64,000 nt of DNA. Source: Flavobacterium eburneipallidum. GTDB lineage: Bacteria > Bacteroidota > Bacteroidia > Flavobacteriales > Flavobacteriaceae. Within the stretch, counting starts at the first letter, position 1; every line of letters starts with the position of its first letter. Positions 9,432 through 19,281 of the stretch are shown piece after piece. The notes below the pieces were generated by a model. The model ran no database searches and had not been told where the DNA came from. It saw only the letters and a program-made list of their open reading frames with translations. The stretch covers positions 3,472,001-3,536,000 of the forward strand of contig NZ_CP114291.2 in the NCBI RefSeq assembly GCF_027111355.2, read 5' to 3'. The position numbers and the translations under genes were made by a program.

Positions 9432-9998
9432 TTACTTATCTACTACTTTTACTAATGTCCAATTGATTCCCAATGGGTTTTTAGTTATTTTACAGATTAA
9501 AGGAAAGGCTGGATTTTTCACAATCCACATTTCGGTTTCATCAATTTGAGCGATTACATGAAAGGCTTCTACTGTTTTTCCTTCAATTACCACATTATTA
9601 TTTTGTTGATTTTTATCTAAATCATAAACAGTATTGTTGTAAATAAACTTATTATTTTTCAGCAAATACTGATAGGCCGATTGCGAAATCATAAAGAAAG
9701 TTTCTGTTGGTTTTAAGTTCAAAACGGGTGCAAATTCTCCTTGATTGAAACTTAATTCCGTTCCTTTTTTCAAGGCTTCGGATAAAGTTATGATGCTACT
9801 TTTTACGCCTCTGGTATCCAAATCTAAAACCAATTTATCGGTATCAATTTTTGAAGTCAGGGTTAACGTTCTGGTTTGACCGTGAAGCTTACAGACATAA
9901 TGCAACTCGGTACTGTTTTTAAGTGTTGGAATATAATTTTGTGCCGTCACCATTTGAACTATTCCACAAAAAACAAGAGTTAGAATTGTCTTTTTCAT
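9432..9998 (-). CDS. Secreted protein of unknown function
   Basis: The protein has 188 residues, with a signal peptide ending near VTAQ and no membrane segments after it. The mature part is predicted beta-rich (RTLTLTSKIDTDKLVLDLDT, then NNVVIEGKTVEAFHVIAQID and EMWIVKNPAFPLICKI). The pattern loosely recalls DUF3108-like periplasmic proteins, but I do not recognise it with certainty. It lies 8 bp downstream of the GH92 gene and is probably co-transcribed with it, which suggests an accessory role in glycan use or envelope handling. No enzymatic motif is visible. Confidence 0.8.
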   Translation of the reverse strand: MKKTILTLVFCGIVQMVTAQNYIPTLKNSTELHYVCKLHGQTRTLTLTSKIDTDKLVLDLDTRGVKSSIITLSEALKKGTELSFNQGEFAPVLNLKPTETFFMISQSAYQYLLKNNKFIYNNTVYDLDKNQQNNNVVIEGKTVEAFHVIAQIDETEMWIVKNPAFPLICKITKNPLGINWTLVKVVDK

Positions 9999-10005
9999 CA
10001 GTTAT

Positions 10006-12282
10006 TTATTTTGTTGGTGGTAAAATAGTCGTTCCCCAAGCGGATGGTTTTGAATCCATTTCTAGAATCAATTCTCCACCTTTCACGATATCATCGTGTA
10101 AAATCCAAGCTTGATTGAAAGGTTTTCCGTTTAAAAAAGCGGCTTTGATGTATTTATTTTTAGTACTCCATTTTTTAGTGCTAATCTTAAAATTTTTACC
10201 CGATTCTAACGCTAAAGTGGTTTCTTTAATTAATGGCGTATTCAACAAATAATAAGGCTGACCTGCATTAGGATATAATCCCATCATGTGAAATGCCAAC
10301 CACGAAGACATCGCTCCCGAATCGTCATTGCCTGGTAAACCATTGCGAGAAGTATTAAAATTGTGAGTAATGATTTCTTTAATTCTGTCGCTGCTCAAAG
10401 AGGGTTTTCCAATCCAATGGTACATCGTTGGCGCTAAAAATGAAGGTTCGTTGGAAACATCATACAATTTAGCATCAAAAAAAGTATCCAATCTTTTTTG
10501 GAAAGCCAAATCACCACCCGATTTGCGAACCACTTCGGGAATGTCATGCGGAATACTCAACGAATATTCCCAAGAAGTTCCTTCGTAAAAATACACGCAC
10601 CAATGGCAAACATACCAAGGCGATTCGGTGATAGTTGGTGTATATCTAAAAGTTGGTTTTTGAATTTTTGATTCGCCAAAAACCACCTCATCCAGCCAAT
10701 TTCCCGCTGCATCTTTAGGCATAATAAAACCTTTCGAACCATTATTTTCATAATCGGAACGCCAAAGATTTTGCCAATAATCCGCTTGTTTGATGTATCT
10801 TTTATAAATTTCTGTATGATTCAAACCTTTGGCAACAGTTGCAATATTATAATCGTTGTAAGCATAATCGATGGTTCGGTTTCCAGCACGATCAATTCCA
10901 TACGGGATATAACCTAGTTTTAAATATTCGTTTAATCCGCCTCTGCCCTCTTTTTCTGCATTGCCTCCAGGTGATACTTCTGCATCTTTAAGCATGGCTT
11001 TCAAAGCCAATTCATAATCGATTCCTTTTAGATTTTTCACAAAAGCATCGGCAATAACCGTTTCGGCATTCGAACCGCCTTGCGTACGACCGTTGTCATT
11101 CCCGCTTCTGCCTTCTGGCAAATAACCTTCTCGCTTATAAATATTCAGCATCGCATTGACAATTTCTACCTGACGCTTTGGATCGACTAATGTTATCAAT
11201 GGACTGGAACTCCTGAAAGTATCCCAAATACAATAAAAATCATCGTAATAAGGTTCGTCATTAGTCCATAACGGATTTTCTCCAGTTCGGTTTACTGGCA
11301 TAATCATGGTATGATACAAACCGGTGTAAAACATTTTTTTATAGTCGATTGAAGTGTCTTCGGAGAGTTTTATGCGGCTTAACAATTGCTCCCATTTGTT
11401 TTCTAAAGAAGCTAAAACGATATTGAAATTCCAATGCGGAATTTCGACTTCGATGTTATTTTTTGCTTTTAATTCACTCAAAAACGAGATGCCTATTTTG
11501 ACATTGACTTCCTGTTTTCCATCATTGCCAAAAGAAAGCAAGGCTGCCGTTTTTTTTCCAGAATCAAATTGAGCTGATTGATTGCTGTAGAATTTCCCGT
11601 CTTTATAAGTAACATACTTTGCAATAGGCAGATCGAAAACCGCCCAAAAATAAACGGTATAAGCACGACCGTTGTTCCAGCCACCTCGAATTCGGCTGTA
11701 GCCTCGCACTTCAGTATCCGAGACTATTTCTATTTGAGAACCTACAAATTGTTGAGCTTCTCTTGCATTGGGTTCTGGATTTTCTCCCAAGAAAAAACCG
11801 GGGTCAATTTTTAAATCTTTGGAAGTATTTTTAGGATAGGTAATGCGGTAAAAAGATGCTTTTTCGGCTGTGGTAATTTCTGTTTTGATTTGATTTTCTT
11901 TGAAAACCGTTTGATAATAACCCAATTTTACGTTTTCTTCGACTCTGTGAGAAGTTTGGTCTAACTTATCTAATGTTCCAGAAAAAGGCATAATCTGGAT
12001 GTTTCCGTATTTGGGTCCACCACCTGTTCCGCTGACGTGAACTTGACTAAAACCAGTGACTTCTTTTGGCATTGGTAACCAGCCACTATTGGGACTAACG
12101 GTGCAATCAGGACTTGGTTTTACCATTCCGTAAGGGCAAGAAGGACCAATAAAAACCCGACCATCACCCTCTGAACCAATCATTGGATCTACATAATTAT
12201 GAAGTTGGTTTTGGGCATTAATTTCAATGGTACAACCTAATGCTATTCCTAAAAAAACTATGATTTTAGTTGATAGTTTCAT
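10006..12282 (-). CDS. GH92 family alpha-mannosidase
   Basis: This is a 758-residue secreted enzyme with a signal peptide ending near INAQ. The N-terminal beta-sandwich begins with the GH92 hallmark YVDPMIGSEGDGRVF, followed by FSQVHVSGTGGGPKYGN. The (alpha/alpha)6 catalytic domain includes LWTNDEPYYDDFYCIWDTF and, near residue 650, the signature GNDDSGAMSSW, which contains the catalytic acid/base region. GH92 enzymes are calcium-dependent exo-alpha-mannosidases acting on alpha-1,2, -1,3, -1,4 or -1,6 linkages, often in N-glycans or fungal and yeast mannans. It lies downstream of SusD, separated by a terminator-like hairpin, and upstream of the 188-residue gene. The length is normal for the family. 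The linkage specificity cannot be read from the sequence. Confidence 0.95.
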   Translation of the reverse strand: MKLSTKIIVFLGIALGCTIEINAQNQLHNYVDPMIGSEGDGRVFIGPSCPYGMVKPSPDCTVSPNSGWLPMPKEVTGFSQVHVSGTGGGPKYGNIQIMPFSGTLDKLDQTSHRVEENVKLGYYQTVFKENQIKTEITTAEKASFYRITYPKNTSKDLKIDPGFFLGENPEPNAREAQQFVGSQIEIVSDTEVRGYSRIRGGWNNGRAYTVYFWAVFDLPIAKYVTYKDGKFYSNQSAQFDSGKKTAALLSFGNDGKQEVNVKIGISFLSELKAKNNIEVEIPHWNFNIVLASLENKWEQLLSRIKLSEDTSIDYKKMFYTGLYHTMIMPVNRTGENPLWTNDEPYYDDFYCIWDTFRSSSPLITLVDPKRQVEIVNAMLNIYKREGYLPEGRSGNDNGRTQGGSNAETVIADAFVKNLKGIDYELALKAMLKDAEVSPGGNAEKEGRGGLNEYLKLGYIPYGIDRAGNRTIDYAYNDYNIATVAKGLNHTEIYKRYIKQADYWQNLWRSDYENNGSKGFIMPKDAAGNWLDEVVFGESKIQKPTFRYTPTITESPWYVCHWCVYFYEGTSWEYSLSIPHDIPEVVRKSGGDLAFQKRLDTFFDAKLYDVSNEPSFLAPTMYHWIGKPSLSSDRIKEIITHNFNTSRNGLPGNDDSGAMSSWLAFHMMGLYPNAGQPYYLLNTPLIKETTLALESGKNFKISTKKWSTKNKYIKAAFLNGKPFNQAWILHDDIVKGGELILEMDSKPSAWGTTILPPTK

Positions 12283-12390
12283 TTGATTCTTTTGTTTTTT
12301 TGAGGGTTATTATACCTATTAAACCTCACCCCCAGCCAATCTCCAAAGGTCCAAAGGAGAGGAGTTGTTGATGTATATTGTATTCTAATC

Positions 12391-12429
12391 AAAAAAAGGA
12401 GAAGAAATTAAATCTTCCTCTCCTTTTTT
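12391..12429 (-). terminator. Rho-independent-like terminator after susD
   Basis: On the minus strand GGAGAGGAA pairs with TTCTTCTCC (9 bp, one G-U) around a short loop and is followed by a T run. The mirrored A run on the other side makes it potentially bidirectional. It lies 33 bp past the SusD stop and would reduce read-through from susCD into the GH92 gene. Confidence 0.7.
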
Positions 12430-12461
12430 ATCAAAACCTATTTAAAAATTCAACTTAAATA

Positions 12462-14075
12462 TTAATTAACATAAGCTGGATTTTGCTTCAAAGCAGGGTT
12501 TAATACCAATGCACTAGTCGGAATAGGGAAAACACGACGTTTCACATCAGTATCGGTTTTGAATCCCCATAATCCTTCGAATTTTCCAAAACGAATCATG
12601 TCGTTTCTGTGCCAACCTTCCCAAGCAAATTCACGAGATCTTTCTTTGTAAATATCTTCTAATGTTACCGCTGTCCATGGTGCTGAAGTAGTACGATTAG
12701 AACGAATTGTATTTACTAACGAAAGTGGAGAATCTCCTAAAGTAGCGGCTCCGCCACGAAGAATCGCTTCGGCTTTCATCAAAAGAATATCAGAATAACG
12801 GAATAATGGCACATCGTTATTTTGGTTACGACTGGTTGAAGTAGCATCTGGATAGAATTTAATGTTTCTATACCCAATATTCCAAGCAATTTCGTCGTTA
12901 CCCAAATCTGTAAGTGCTACACTTTGACGAAGAACGATATTTGGTGTTAACTCTAAATGATATGTGATAGCTGTAGCTCCATCTGATCCTGTGTAAAACT
13001 GATCGTATCCTTTTTTAGTCGTTGAAACCATTATTGGAGTAACTCCATCAGCCAAATATTGTTTTCCTGTTAGCCATTGTCTGTTTCGAATATCGTTCGC
13101 ATCATTTTGAAAATGAGCATAAAATTCAGGCAAAGTACTTCTAGGTGCACTTGGCGTAAAAGGAAGTCCGAATCTTGATCTCATAGAACGAGGCACATCA
13201 TAACGAGCATGATACATCAATCCGCCACCACCAACAGCTGGATCGTAAGGAACCGCAAAAATAAATTCCTTCATTTGTGGTCCATTATTTGGATAAAACA
13301 TTTGAAGATAAGATGCTCTTGGCTCGATATTATACAAACCAGACTTGATTACTTCATCGCAAGCAGCAATACATTCGTTGTTGCGTTGTGTTCCAGTATA
13401 AACCTGTGCATTCAAATACATTTTGGCTAATAAAGCATTAGCTGTTTGCTTGTTAGGTCTTCCGTAAGTTGCTATTCCAGAGGCTGGATTAAGGTTTGGA
13501 ATTGCTTTTTTCAATTCTTTTTCAACAAAATTAAACACTTCTAGTCTTGATGATTTTGGTTTAGAACTAAAATCTCCATACAAAGTATCTAATGGCACTT
13601 CTCCAAAATTATCCATCAGTATGAAATAAGAAATAGCACGCATGGTCTTTAATTCAGAGATTAAAGTTGACTTTTCTGCGCCCGCAGGCATTGCTTCTTC
13701 TAAAATTGAAATGGCCTGATTGCTTTTTCCAATAACACCAGAAGACCAATTCCAAAGGCTTCCTACAATACCATTATCTACTGTCCAATCATGAAAGTGC
13801 ATAGCAATGTAGTTTCTGTTATCAAACCAGTTCCCTCCTCTTGCTGGCAAAATAGCTTCGTCAGTAGATAAAGATTGTGACCACCACCAAGAGAATGAAA
13901 AATCACCTCGGAAAGCTACATAAACCGGACCTGCTGTTTGAATAAACTGCGTTGAGTTTTGAGGAAAAACCTCTGGAGTTAGTTGTGTCGTAATAGGCAC
14001 ATCTAAATTTTCGCAGGACCAAAATAAACCAACGGCTAGCATTGGAAGTCCAAAATATTTTATTATTTTTTTCAT
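12462..14075 (-). CDS. susD: SusD/RagB-like outer-membrane glycan-binding lipoprotein
   Basis: This 537-residue lipoprotein (lipobox near LFWSC) is the surface lid partner of the TonB-dependent receptor encoded just upstream. The SusD/RagB fold is shown by the alpha-helical TPR-like region (STLISELKTMRAISYFIL with DNFGEVPL, then NALLAKMYLNAQVY) and the typical C-terminal block FRYSDILLMKAEAI, SREFAWEGWHRNDMIRFGKF and RVFPIPTSALVLNP. SusD proteins bind oligosaccharides at the cell surface and close over the SusC barrel during import. The gap to susC is 32 bp, so the pair is an operon. Which glycan it binds is unknown. Confidence 0.96.
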   Translation of the reverse strand: MKKIIKYFGLPMLAVGLFWSCENLDVPITTQLTPEVFPQNSTQFIQTAGPVYVAFRGDFSFSWWWSQSLSTDEAILPARGGNWFDNRNYIAMHFHDWTVDNGIVGSLWNWSSGVIGKSNQAISILEEAMPAGAEKSTLISELKTMRAISYFILMDNFGEVPLDTLYGDFSSKPKSSRLEVFNFVEKELKKAIPNLNPASGIATYGRPNKQTANALLAKMYLNAQVYTGTQRNNECIAACDEVIKSGLYNIEPRASYLQMFYPNNGPQMKEFIFAVPYDPAVGGGGLMYHARYDVPRSMRSRFGLPFTPSAPRSTLPEFYAHFQNDANDIRNRQWLTGKQYLADGVTPIMVSTTKKGYDQFYTGSDGATAITYHLELTPNIVLRQSVALTDLGNDEIAWNIGYRNIKFYPDATSTSRNQNNDVPLFRYSDILLMKAEAILRGGAATLGDSPLSLVNTIRSNRTTSAPWTAVTLEDIYKERSREFAWEGWHRNDMIRFGKFEGLWGFKTDTDVKRRVFPIPTSALVLNPALKQNPAYVN

Positions 14076-14107
14076 AATATTTACAATTATTACAATTATT
14101 ATTTTGT

Positions 14108-17100
14108 TTAGAATATCACGTTAAAACCTAATAAGAACGATCTGGTTTTTGGATAAAAGTTATTGGAATCTACACCTGGTGCAGTACCTCCTTGTTCTAC
14201 TTCGGGATCAATTCCGGTGTACTTTGTAATTACAAATAAGTTATTTACTGTAGTGTACATGCGTAAACTCTTGACAAAACTGCTAATATTTTTAAAGTTG
14301 TATCCCAATGTTGCGTTATCCAATCGGATGTAACTACCATCTTCGATGAATCTGGAAGAATAACGATAGGAGTTAAGATCATTAGGCGATTCGTTTGCCG
14401 CATCAACTAAAATATTCGTGGTCATGGCCGTAGAAGGTCTAAACAAATCGGCACGTGTAGCATTGAAAATTTTATTACCGAATACTCCTCTAACGAAAAC
14501 ACTTAAATCAAAATTTTTGTATTGAAAATTATTAGACCATCCCAACAATAATTTTGGTTGAGCACTTCCTTTATAATGATAATCAACACCGTTTAATGGA
14601 GTTGTGGTTAAATTTCCATTTTTGTCATAATATTGAGAAACGCCATTGGCATCTTTTCCAGCATAATCAAGAGTAAAGAATTGTCCAAGAGGTTTTCCTT
14701 CTTTAAAAATTTGTAATGTAGCTCCTGTTTGTCCGCCACCGTCAGGTTGTACTCTTCGGATAGAATCTCCACCGATGAAGAATGGATTGGTCAATTTTAC
14801 AATTTTATTTTTATTGCTAGCTAAATTCAAATTAGTTGACCAAGTGAAATTAGCTGTTTTAACAGGCGTAGCTCCTAAAGAAACTTCAATCCCTTTGTTA
14901 GACATAATACCACCATTCGCTACAATAGAACCTACAGGAACCAATACTGGGTTTACTTGGTAATTGAAAATCATATCGGTAGTTTTCTTGTCGTACACAT
15001 CAACCGAAGCTGTTATTATACCTTTCAACAAAGAGAAATCAACACCAAGATTGGTTGTAGCTGTTTTTTCCCATTTCAAATCTGGATTAGCCGCTTGTAT
15101 TGGTCCATAAGCACCTACTTGCTGTCCGTTGTAATAAAAAGTTCCTGCGCTTCCAGAGATAAATTGAGCCGTGTAAGCATTGAATCCTGAAGAGTTACCT
15201 GTTACACCATAACTGGCACGCAATTTTAGGTCACTAAAAATGTTTTGATTTTGCATGAAATTTTCTTTGTCAATTCTCCAAGCACCACCTACTGAAGGAA
15301 AATAACCCCAACGATTATTAGATCCAAATACAGATCCTCCGTCTCTTCTTACTGTACCTTGTAGTAAGTATTTGTCATTGTAATTATAATTCACACGAGC
15401 AAATTCTGATATTAAACGTGTTTTTTGATACGCTTGACTGTCTCCAAAATTAACTACATAACCACTCACAGAAGTATAATTACTCAATGCCAAGTTATTG
15501 TAGCCTACATTATCTACTGGAAAATTTGTTGTTGTAGCCTGAAAACCATCTCCTAAAGTGTTTTCCTGCCATGAATACCCTAAAACAGCTTTAATTTTGT
15601 GATTGCCTATTTCTTTATCCCAATTTAAAAAACTCTCTATGATATTATTTGTGTTTTCATAGTAATTTCTTAATGCCGAACCATTTACACCAAAATTAAC
15701 CAAAGATTTTGTTTGAGGTGGATCAGGATTGTTATAGAAGTTAGCACTATTGTATCGAGCATAATAACTATCATAAAACTCTCCGTGGGATGTGCTTAAT
15801 TTTTGATGCGCAATGTTTAAGTTATACGTAAATCCGAATGGAAGTTTTACTTCTGTTGTGAAATTTCCAATAAGGTTGCTTGTCTTGGTTTCATCCGTTC
15901 CGTGCTCAATCAAAGCTACTGGGTTGAAATATCCTGTACTGGTGAAATTTTCGAAAAAAGTACCATCTGGATTTCTTACAGGAGAAACCGGAAGGTGATT
16001 GATCGATTGTAAAAGAACCGAATTACGTTGCGGAACATTCTTATATTTAGTAGTTGAATTAGTTACGTTCAAACCAAATTTTACTTTATCATTAAAAGCA
16101 GATTGCTCTACCGACAAACGAGCAATTACACGTGAGAAATCACTTTTCAACAGAACTCCTTCTCTTTCTATAGAAGTCAAACTAGCCGAGTATGTACTGT
16201 TTTCGCCTCCGCCACTTATGGCTAAATTATGGCTGCTTGAAAGTGCTGCTGACCTCAAAATTTCTTCTTGCCAATTGGTATTAGCTCCTTTATCATTTTC
16301 AGGTGTAAAATTCAAATTGTTCTTTGTAGTGAAAGCTCTCAATTGTGCAGCATTCATCATATCCAATTGATTGGAAACATTTTCGACACCAAAATAACTG
16401 TTATAAGCAATTTGAGCTTTACCTTTACTTCCCTTTTTGGTTGTTACCATAATTACCCCATTGGCAGCACGATTACCATAAATTGCCGTTGCAGCTGCAT
16501 CTTTCAAAACATCAATAGTGGCAATGTCATCTGGTGAAATCATCGAAATATCAACTCCAGGAACACCATCTACTACATAAAATGGTCCTTGTGAACTATT
16601 CAAAGTAGAAACACCACGCAAAACTACAGAAGCAGTTCTTGTTGGATCGCCACTTGAAGAGATATTCAAACCAGCCACTTTACCTTGCAATAACTGACCC
16701 ACATCAGTTAAAGCTCCTTTATTCATATCCTCTGCCTTAACAGAAGTTACCGATGTAGTGAGGTTTTTTCGAGATCCTTTTCCATATCCCATTACCACAA
16801 CTTGTTCTAAATTAGTAGCACTAGAGGCGAGTTTAATTGTCAAATTTGATTTCCCAGCCACGTTAACACGTTGCTCTACGAATCCTATAAAAGAAACAAC
16901 TAGTACGGCATTTTTATTGGAAACTGTGATTTTGAATTTCCCGTCCATATCTGTCCCAACACCATTTTTTGTACCACTTTCAATAATATTGGCCGCTGGT
17001 AAGGGTAAGCCTTGATCGTCTAAAACGACACCTGAAACTTGTGCATTTTGCGCCCAAGCATTAAATGTTAAGCCAAAAAATAAGGCTAACAATAAGAGTT

Positions 17101-17113
17101 TAAGTTTTTCCAT
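14108..17113 (-). CDS. susC: SusC/RagA-type TonB-dependent outer-membrane receptor
   Basis: This 1001-residue outer-membrane transporter imports oligosaccharides using TonB energy. Order of parts: signal peptide (ending near AWAQ), a carboxypeptidase-regulatory-like beta domain (VSGVVLDDQGLPLPAANI, TDMDGKFKITV), the SusC motif VVMGYGKGSRKNLTTSV, a plug domain (LLQGKVAGLNISSSGDPTRT, VVDGVPGVDISMISPDDI, LKDAAATAIYGNRAANGVI), then a 22-strand barrel ending in a typical aromatic terminus (LLGFNVIF). Length is normal for the family. It begins the susCD unit, with a candidate TANNTTTG -7 box at 17148-17155. Together with SusD it defines the PUL. Confidence 0.97.
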   Translation of the reverse strand: MEKLKLLLLALFFGLTFNAWAQNAQVSGVVLDDQGLPLPAANIIESGTKNGVGTDMDGKFKITVSNKNAVLVVSFIGFVEQRVNVAGKSNLTIKLASSATNLEQVVVMGYGKGSRKNLTTSVTSVKAEDMNKGALTDVGQLLQGKVAGLNISSSGDPTRTASVVLRGVSTLNSSQGPFYVVDGVPGVDISMISPDDIATIDVLKDAAATAIYGNRAANGVIMVTTKKGSKGKAQIAYNSYFGVENVSNQLDMMNAAQLRAFTTKNNLNFTPENDKGANTNWQEEILRSAALSSSHNLAISGGGENSTYSASLTSIEREGVLLKSDFSRVIARLSVEQSAFNDKVKFGLNVTNSTTKYKNVPQRNSVLLQSINHLPVSPVRNPDGTFFENFTSTGYFNPVALIEHGTDETKTSNLIGNFTTEVKLPFGFTYNLNIAHQKLSTSHGEFYDSYYARYNSANFYNNPDPPQTKSLVNFGVNGSALRNYYENTNNIIESFLNWDKEIGNHKIKAVLGYSWQENTLGDGFQATTTNFPVDNVGYNNLALSNYTSVSGYVVNFGDSQAYQKTRLISEFARVNYNYNDKYLLQGTVRRDGGSVFGSNNRWGYFPSVGGAWRIDKENFMQNQNIFSDLKLRASYGVTGNSSGFNAYTAQFISGSAGTFYYNGQQVGAYGPIQAANPDLKWEKTATTNLGVDFSLLKGIITASVDVYDKKTTDMIFNYQVNPVLVPVGSIVANGGIMSNKGIEVSLGATPVKTANFTWSTNLNLASNKNKIVKLTNPFFIGGDSIRRVQPDGGGQTGATLQIFKEGKPLGQFFTLDYAGKDANGVSQYYDKNGNLTTTPLNGVDYHYKGSAQPKLLLGWSNNFQYKNFDLSVFVRGVFGNKIFNATRADLFRPSTAMTTNILVDAANESPNDLNSYRYSSRFIEDGSYIRLDNATLGYNFKNISSFVKSLRMYTTVNNLFVITKYTGIDPEVEQGGTAPGVDSNNFYPKTRSFLLGFNVIF

Positions 17114-17147
17114 ATTGTATTTTGTTAAATAGTTAAAATAGTTAAAT

Positions 17148-17155
17148 CAAAGTTA
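17148..17155 (-). promoter_or_regulatory. Candidate -7 box for susCD
   Basis: TAACTTTG on the minus strand matches the Bacteroidota -7 consensus TANNTTTG exactly, 34 bp upstream of the susC ATG. A TTTG lies 26 bp further upstream, slightly beyond the usual -33 spacing, so the assignment is tentative. Confidence 0.4.
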
Positions 17156-17260
17156 AATTAGTAGTTCGTTTTAAGAATGGACAAATTGCCCAAAAGCATG
17201 GATGTTTTATATAAACCCAATAAACACAGGCTCTCACAACTTCCATTTAGCAATAGATTA

Positions 17261-19189
17261 TCAAAAAATCCATCTTACAAAAGCTTCCATTGCGGCATAA
17301 TGTGCTAATCCAAGCTGATGGTATAAATGCGCTGTTTCTCTATTTCTATCTTCGGCTCGTTGCCAAAATTCTCTGCTGTCTGCTCCTTGAAAAACTACGC
17401 CGTCTTTTTGAGATTGGTGTTTGAAAATAGCTTTCCGCTTTTCCAATACTTGATCTGGTCCCATCGGTACTGCCATTTCAATTTCGTCAATTCCCCATTC
17501 TTGCCAAGCGCCTCTGTACAACCAAACCCAACAATCTTTCATAAAATCTTCGGTTTTCAATCGGTTTACAGCTTCGAAAACAGCATCCAAACAGACTTTA
17601 TGAGTGCCATGCGGATCGGCCAAATCTCCTGCAACATAAATTTGGTGTGGTTTTATTTTGGCAATCAAATCCATTGTTAACTGAACATCTTCTTCGCCGA
17701 GTGGTTTTTTCTCAATGGTACCCGTTTCATAAAAAGGCAGTTCCATAAAATGAATTTGGCTGTCGGGTATTCCAACAAAATGGCAGGTGGCTTCGGCTTC
17801 TCCTTTTCGGATTAAGCCTTTGATATATCTCACTTCGGGAATATCTATTTCGCTGTTATTTTTATTTTCTAGAAACTTCACTGCTTTCTTGTAAATAGCA
17901 TCTGCTTCAAGGCTTTGAATACCAAATTTATCATTGTAATCACATACGAAACTGGCAAATCGCAACGCTTCATCATCGGCTACAGCGATATTTCCAGAAG
18001 TTTGATACCCAATATGCACTTCATGACCTTGTTCGTGCAAACGCTTGAAAGTGCCTCCCATACTGATAATATCGTCATCAGGATGTGGACTAAAAATGAG
18101 TACTCGTTTTTTGGCAGGTTCGGCTCTTTCGGGACGTTTGCTATCATCAGCATTGGGTTTTCCGCCAGGCCATCCGGTTATCGTGTTTTGAAGTTTATTG
18201 AAAATCTTGATATTAATGTCGTAAGCTGGACCTAAATCAGCTAGCAAATCGCTCATTCCATTCTCAATATAATCGGCATCCGTCAACATTAATATTGGTT
18301 TTTTGAGATGTAAAGCCAGTCCCAAAACCGCTTTTCGGATAAGCGTTTCTGTCCAAATCACATTTTCGACCAACCAAGGTGTTTGAATGCGAGTGAGTTT
18401 TGAAGCCGCCGCTTTATCTAAAACAAAAGTCGTATTACTGTGTTCTTGCAAAAAAGTAGCAGGAACCTGATTCGTCACTGGACCTTCTACAGACGCTTTG
18501 ATAATGTTCGATTTTCCTTCGCCCCACGCCATTAATATCACTCGTTTGGCTTCCATAATTTTTTTCACCCCTAATGTAATTGCGGTTCGAGGCGTGTTAT
18601 TTAATCCCGAAAAATCACTACTTGCAGCTACACGAGTAATATGATCTAGGGCAACTAAACGCGTTTTCGAATTTTGCAACGATCCCGATTCATTAAAACC
18701 AATATGTCCATTACCACCAATACCTAAAATTTGCAAGTCGATACCGCCAAGTGCTTCAATTTTTGCTTCATAATTGCTACAATAATCACCAATTTCACTT
18801 TTCGTCAAAGTTCCATCTGGAATATGAACGTTTTCAGGCAGAATATCGATATGATTGAACAATAATTCCTTCATGAAACGCACATAACTATTGATGGAAT
18901 CAGGCTCCATAGGGTAATATTCATCTAAATTGAAGGAGATTACATTATGAAAACTCAATCCTTCTTCTTTGTGCAAACGAACCAATTCGGCATACAAACT
19001 TTTAGGACTGGAACCTGTAGCCAAGCCCAAAACACACCACTCCTTTTTGGCTTGTTTTTCTTTTATTAAACCAGCGATTTCATTGGCTACCGATTTAGAA
19101 GCGAGTACTGGATTTTCAAAAACTACAGTACCAATATTCTCAAATCGCTTTTCAAAACTCGTTGCTTTGTCTATACTACTTTTTAACAT
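17261..19189 (-). CDS. nagB: Glucosamine-6-phosphate deaminase fused to a PIG-L (LmbE) deacetylase domain
   Basis: This is a 642-residue cytoplasmic protein, more than twice the usual NagB length. Residues ~1-290 are NagB: LATGSSPKSLY, the catalytic FNLDEYYPM (residues ~86-94) and GIGGNGHIGFNESGS. After a linker comes a PIG-L/LmbE domain starting near residue 365 with the zinc-binding RVLIFSPHPDDDIISMGG and a later DPHGTHKVC. NagB converts glucosamine-6-phosphate to fructose-6-phosphate and ammonia. PIG-L proteins remove N-acetyl groups from GlcNAc derivatives, so the second domain may supply GlcN-6-P from GlcNAc-6-P. No separate nagA is seen in the window. The fusion is, as far as I recall, found in other Bacteroidota. 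Its neighbours, GH89 and SusCD, would supply GlcNAc. No signal peptide is present. Confidence 0.94.
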   Translation of the reverse strand: MLKSSIDKATSFEKRFENIGTVVFENPVLASKSVANEIAGLIKEKQAKKEWCVLGLATGSSPKSLYAELVRLHKEEGLSFHNVISFNLDEYYPMEPDSINSYVRFMKELLFNHIDILPENVHIPDGTLTKSEIGDYCSNYEAKIEALGGIDLQILGIGGNGHIGFNESGSLQNSKTRLVALDHITRVAASSDFSGLNNTPRTAITLGVKKIMEAKRVILMAWGEGKSNIIKASVEGPVTNQVPATFLQEHSNTTFVLDKAAASKLTRIQTPWLVENVIWTETLIRKAVLGLALHLKKPILMLTDADYIENGMSDLLADLGPAYDINIKIFNKLQNTITGWPGGKPNADDSKRPERAEPAKKRVLIFSPHPDDDIISMGGTFKRLHEQGHEVHIGYQTSGNIAVADDEALRFASFVCDYNDKFGIQSLEADAIYKKAVKFLENKNNSEIDIPEVRYIKGLIRKGEAEATCHFVGIPDSQIHFMELPFYETGTIEKKPLGEEDVQLTMDLIAKIKPHQIYVAGDLADPHGTHKVCLDAVFEAVNRLKTEDFMKDCWVWLYRGAWQEWGIDEIEMAVPMGPDQVLEKRKAIFKHQSQKDGVVFQGADSREFWQRAEDRNRETAHLYHQLGLAHYAAMEAFVRWIF

Positions 19190-19281
19190 TGCTTTTATTT
19201 TTTTTGATTATTTTTTTATGCAATTCTAATACACTTATTAACTTTCTCACAGGATATTCGCTTTTATAAGTTTCCGCCACA

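Noticed and set aside
12301..12362. CCAAAGG-containing stretch after the GH92 start as a regulatory hairpin
   Set aside because: Only short imperfect pairing is possible and it lacks a T run or conserved partner; nothing specific can be claimed.
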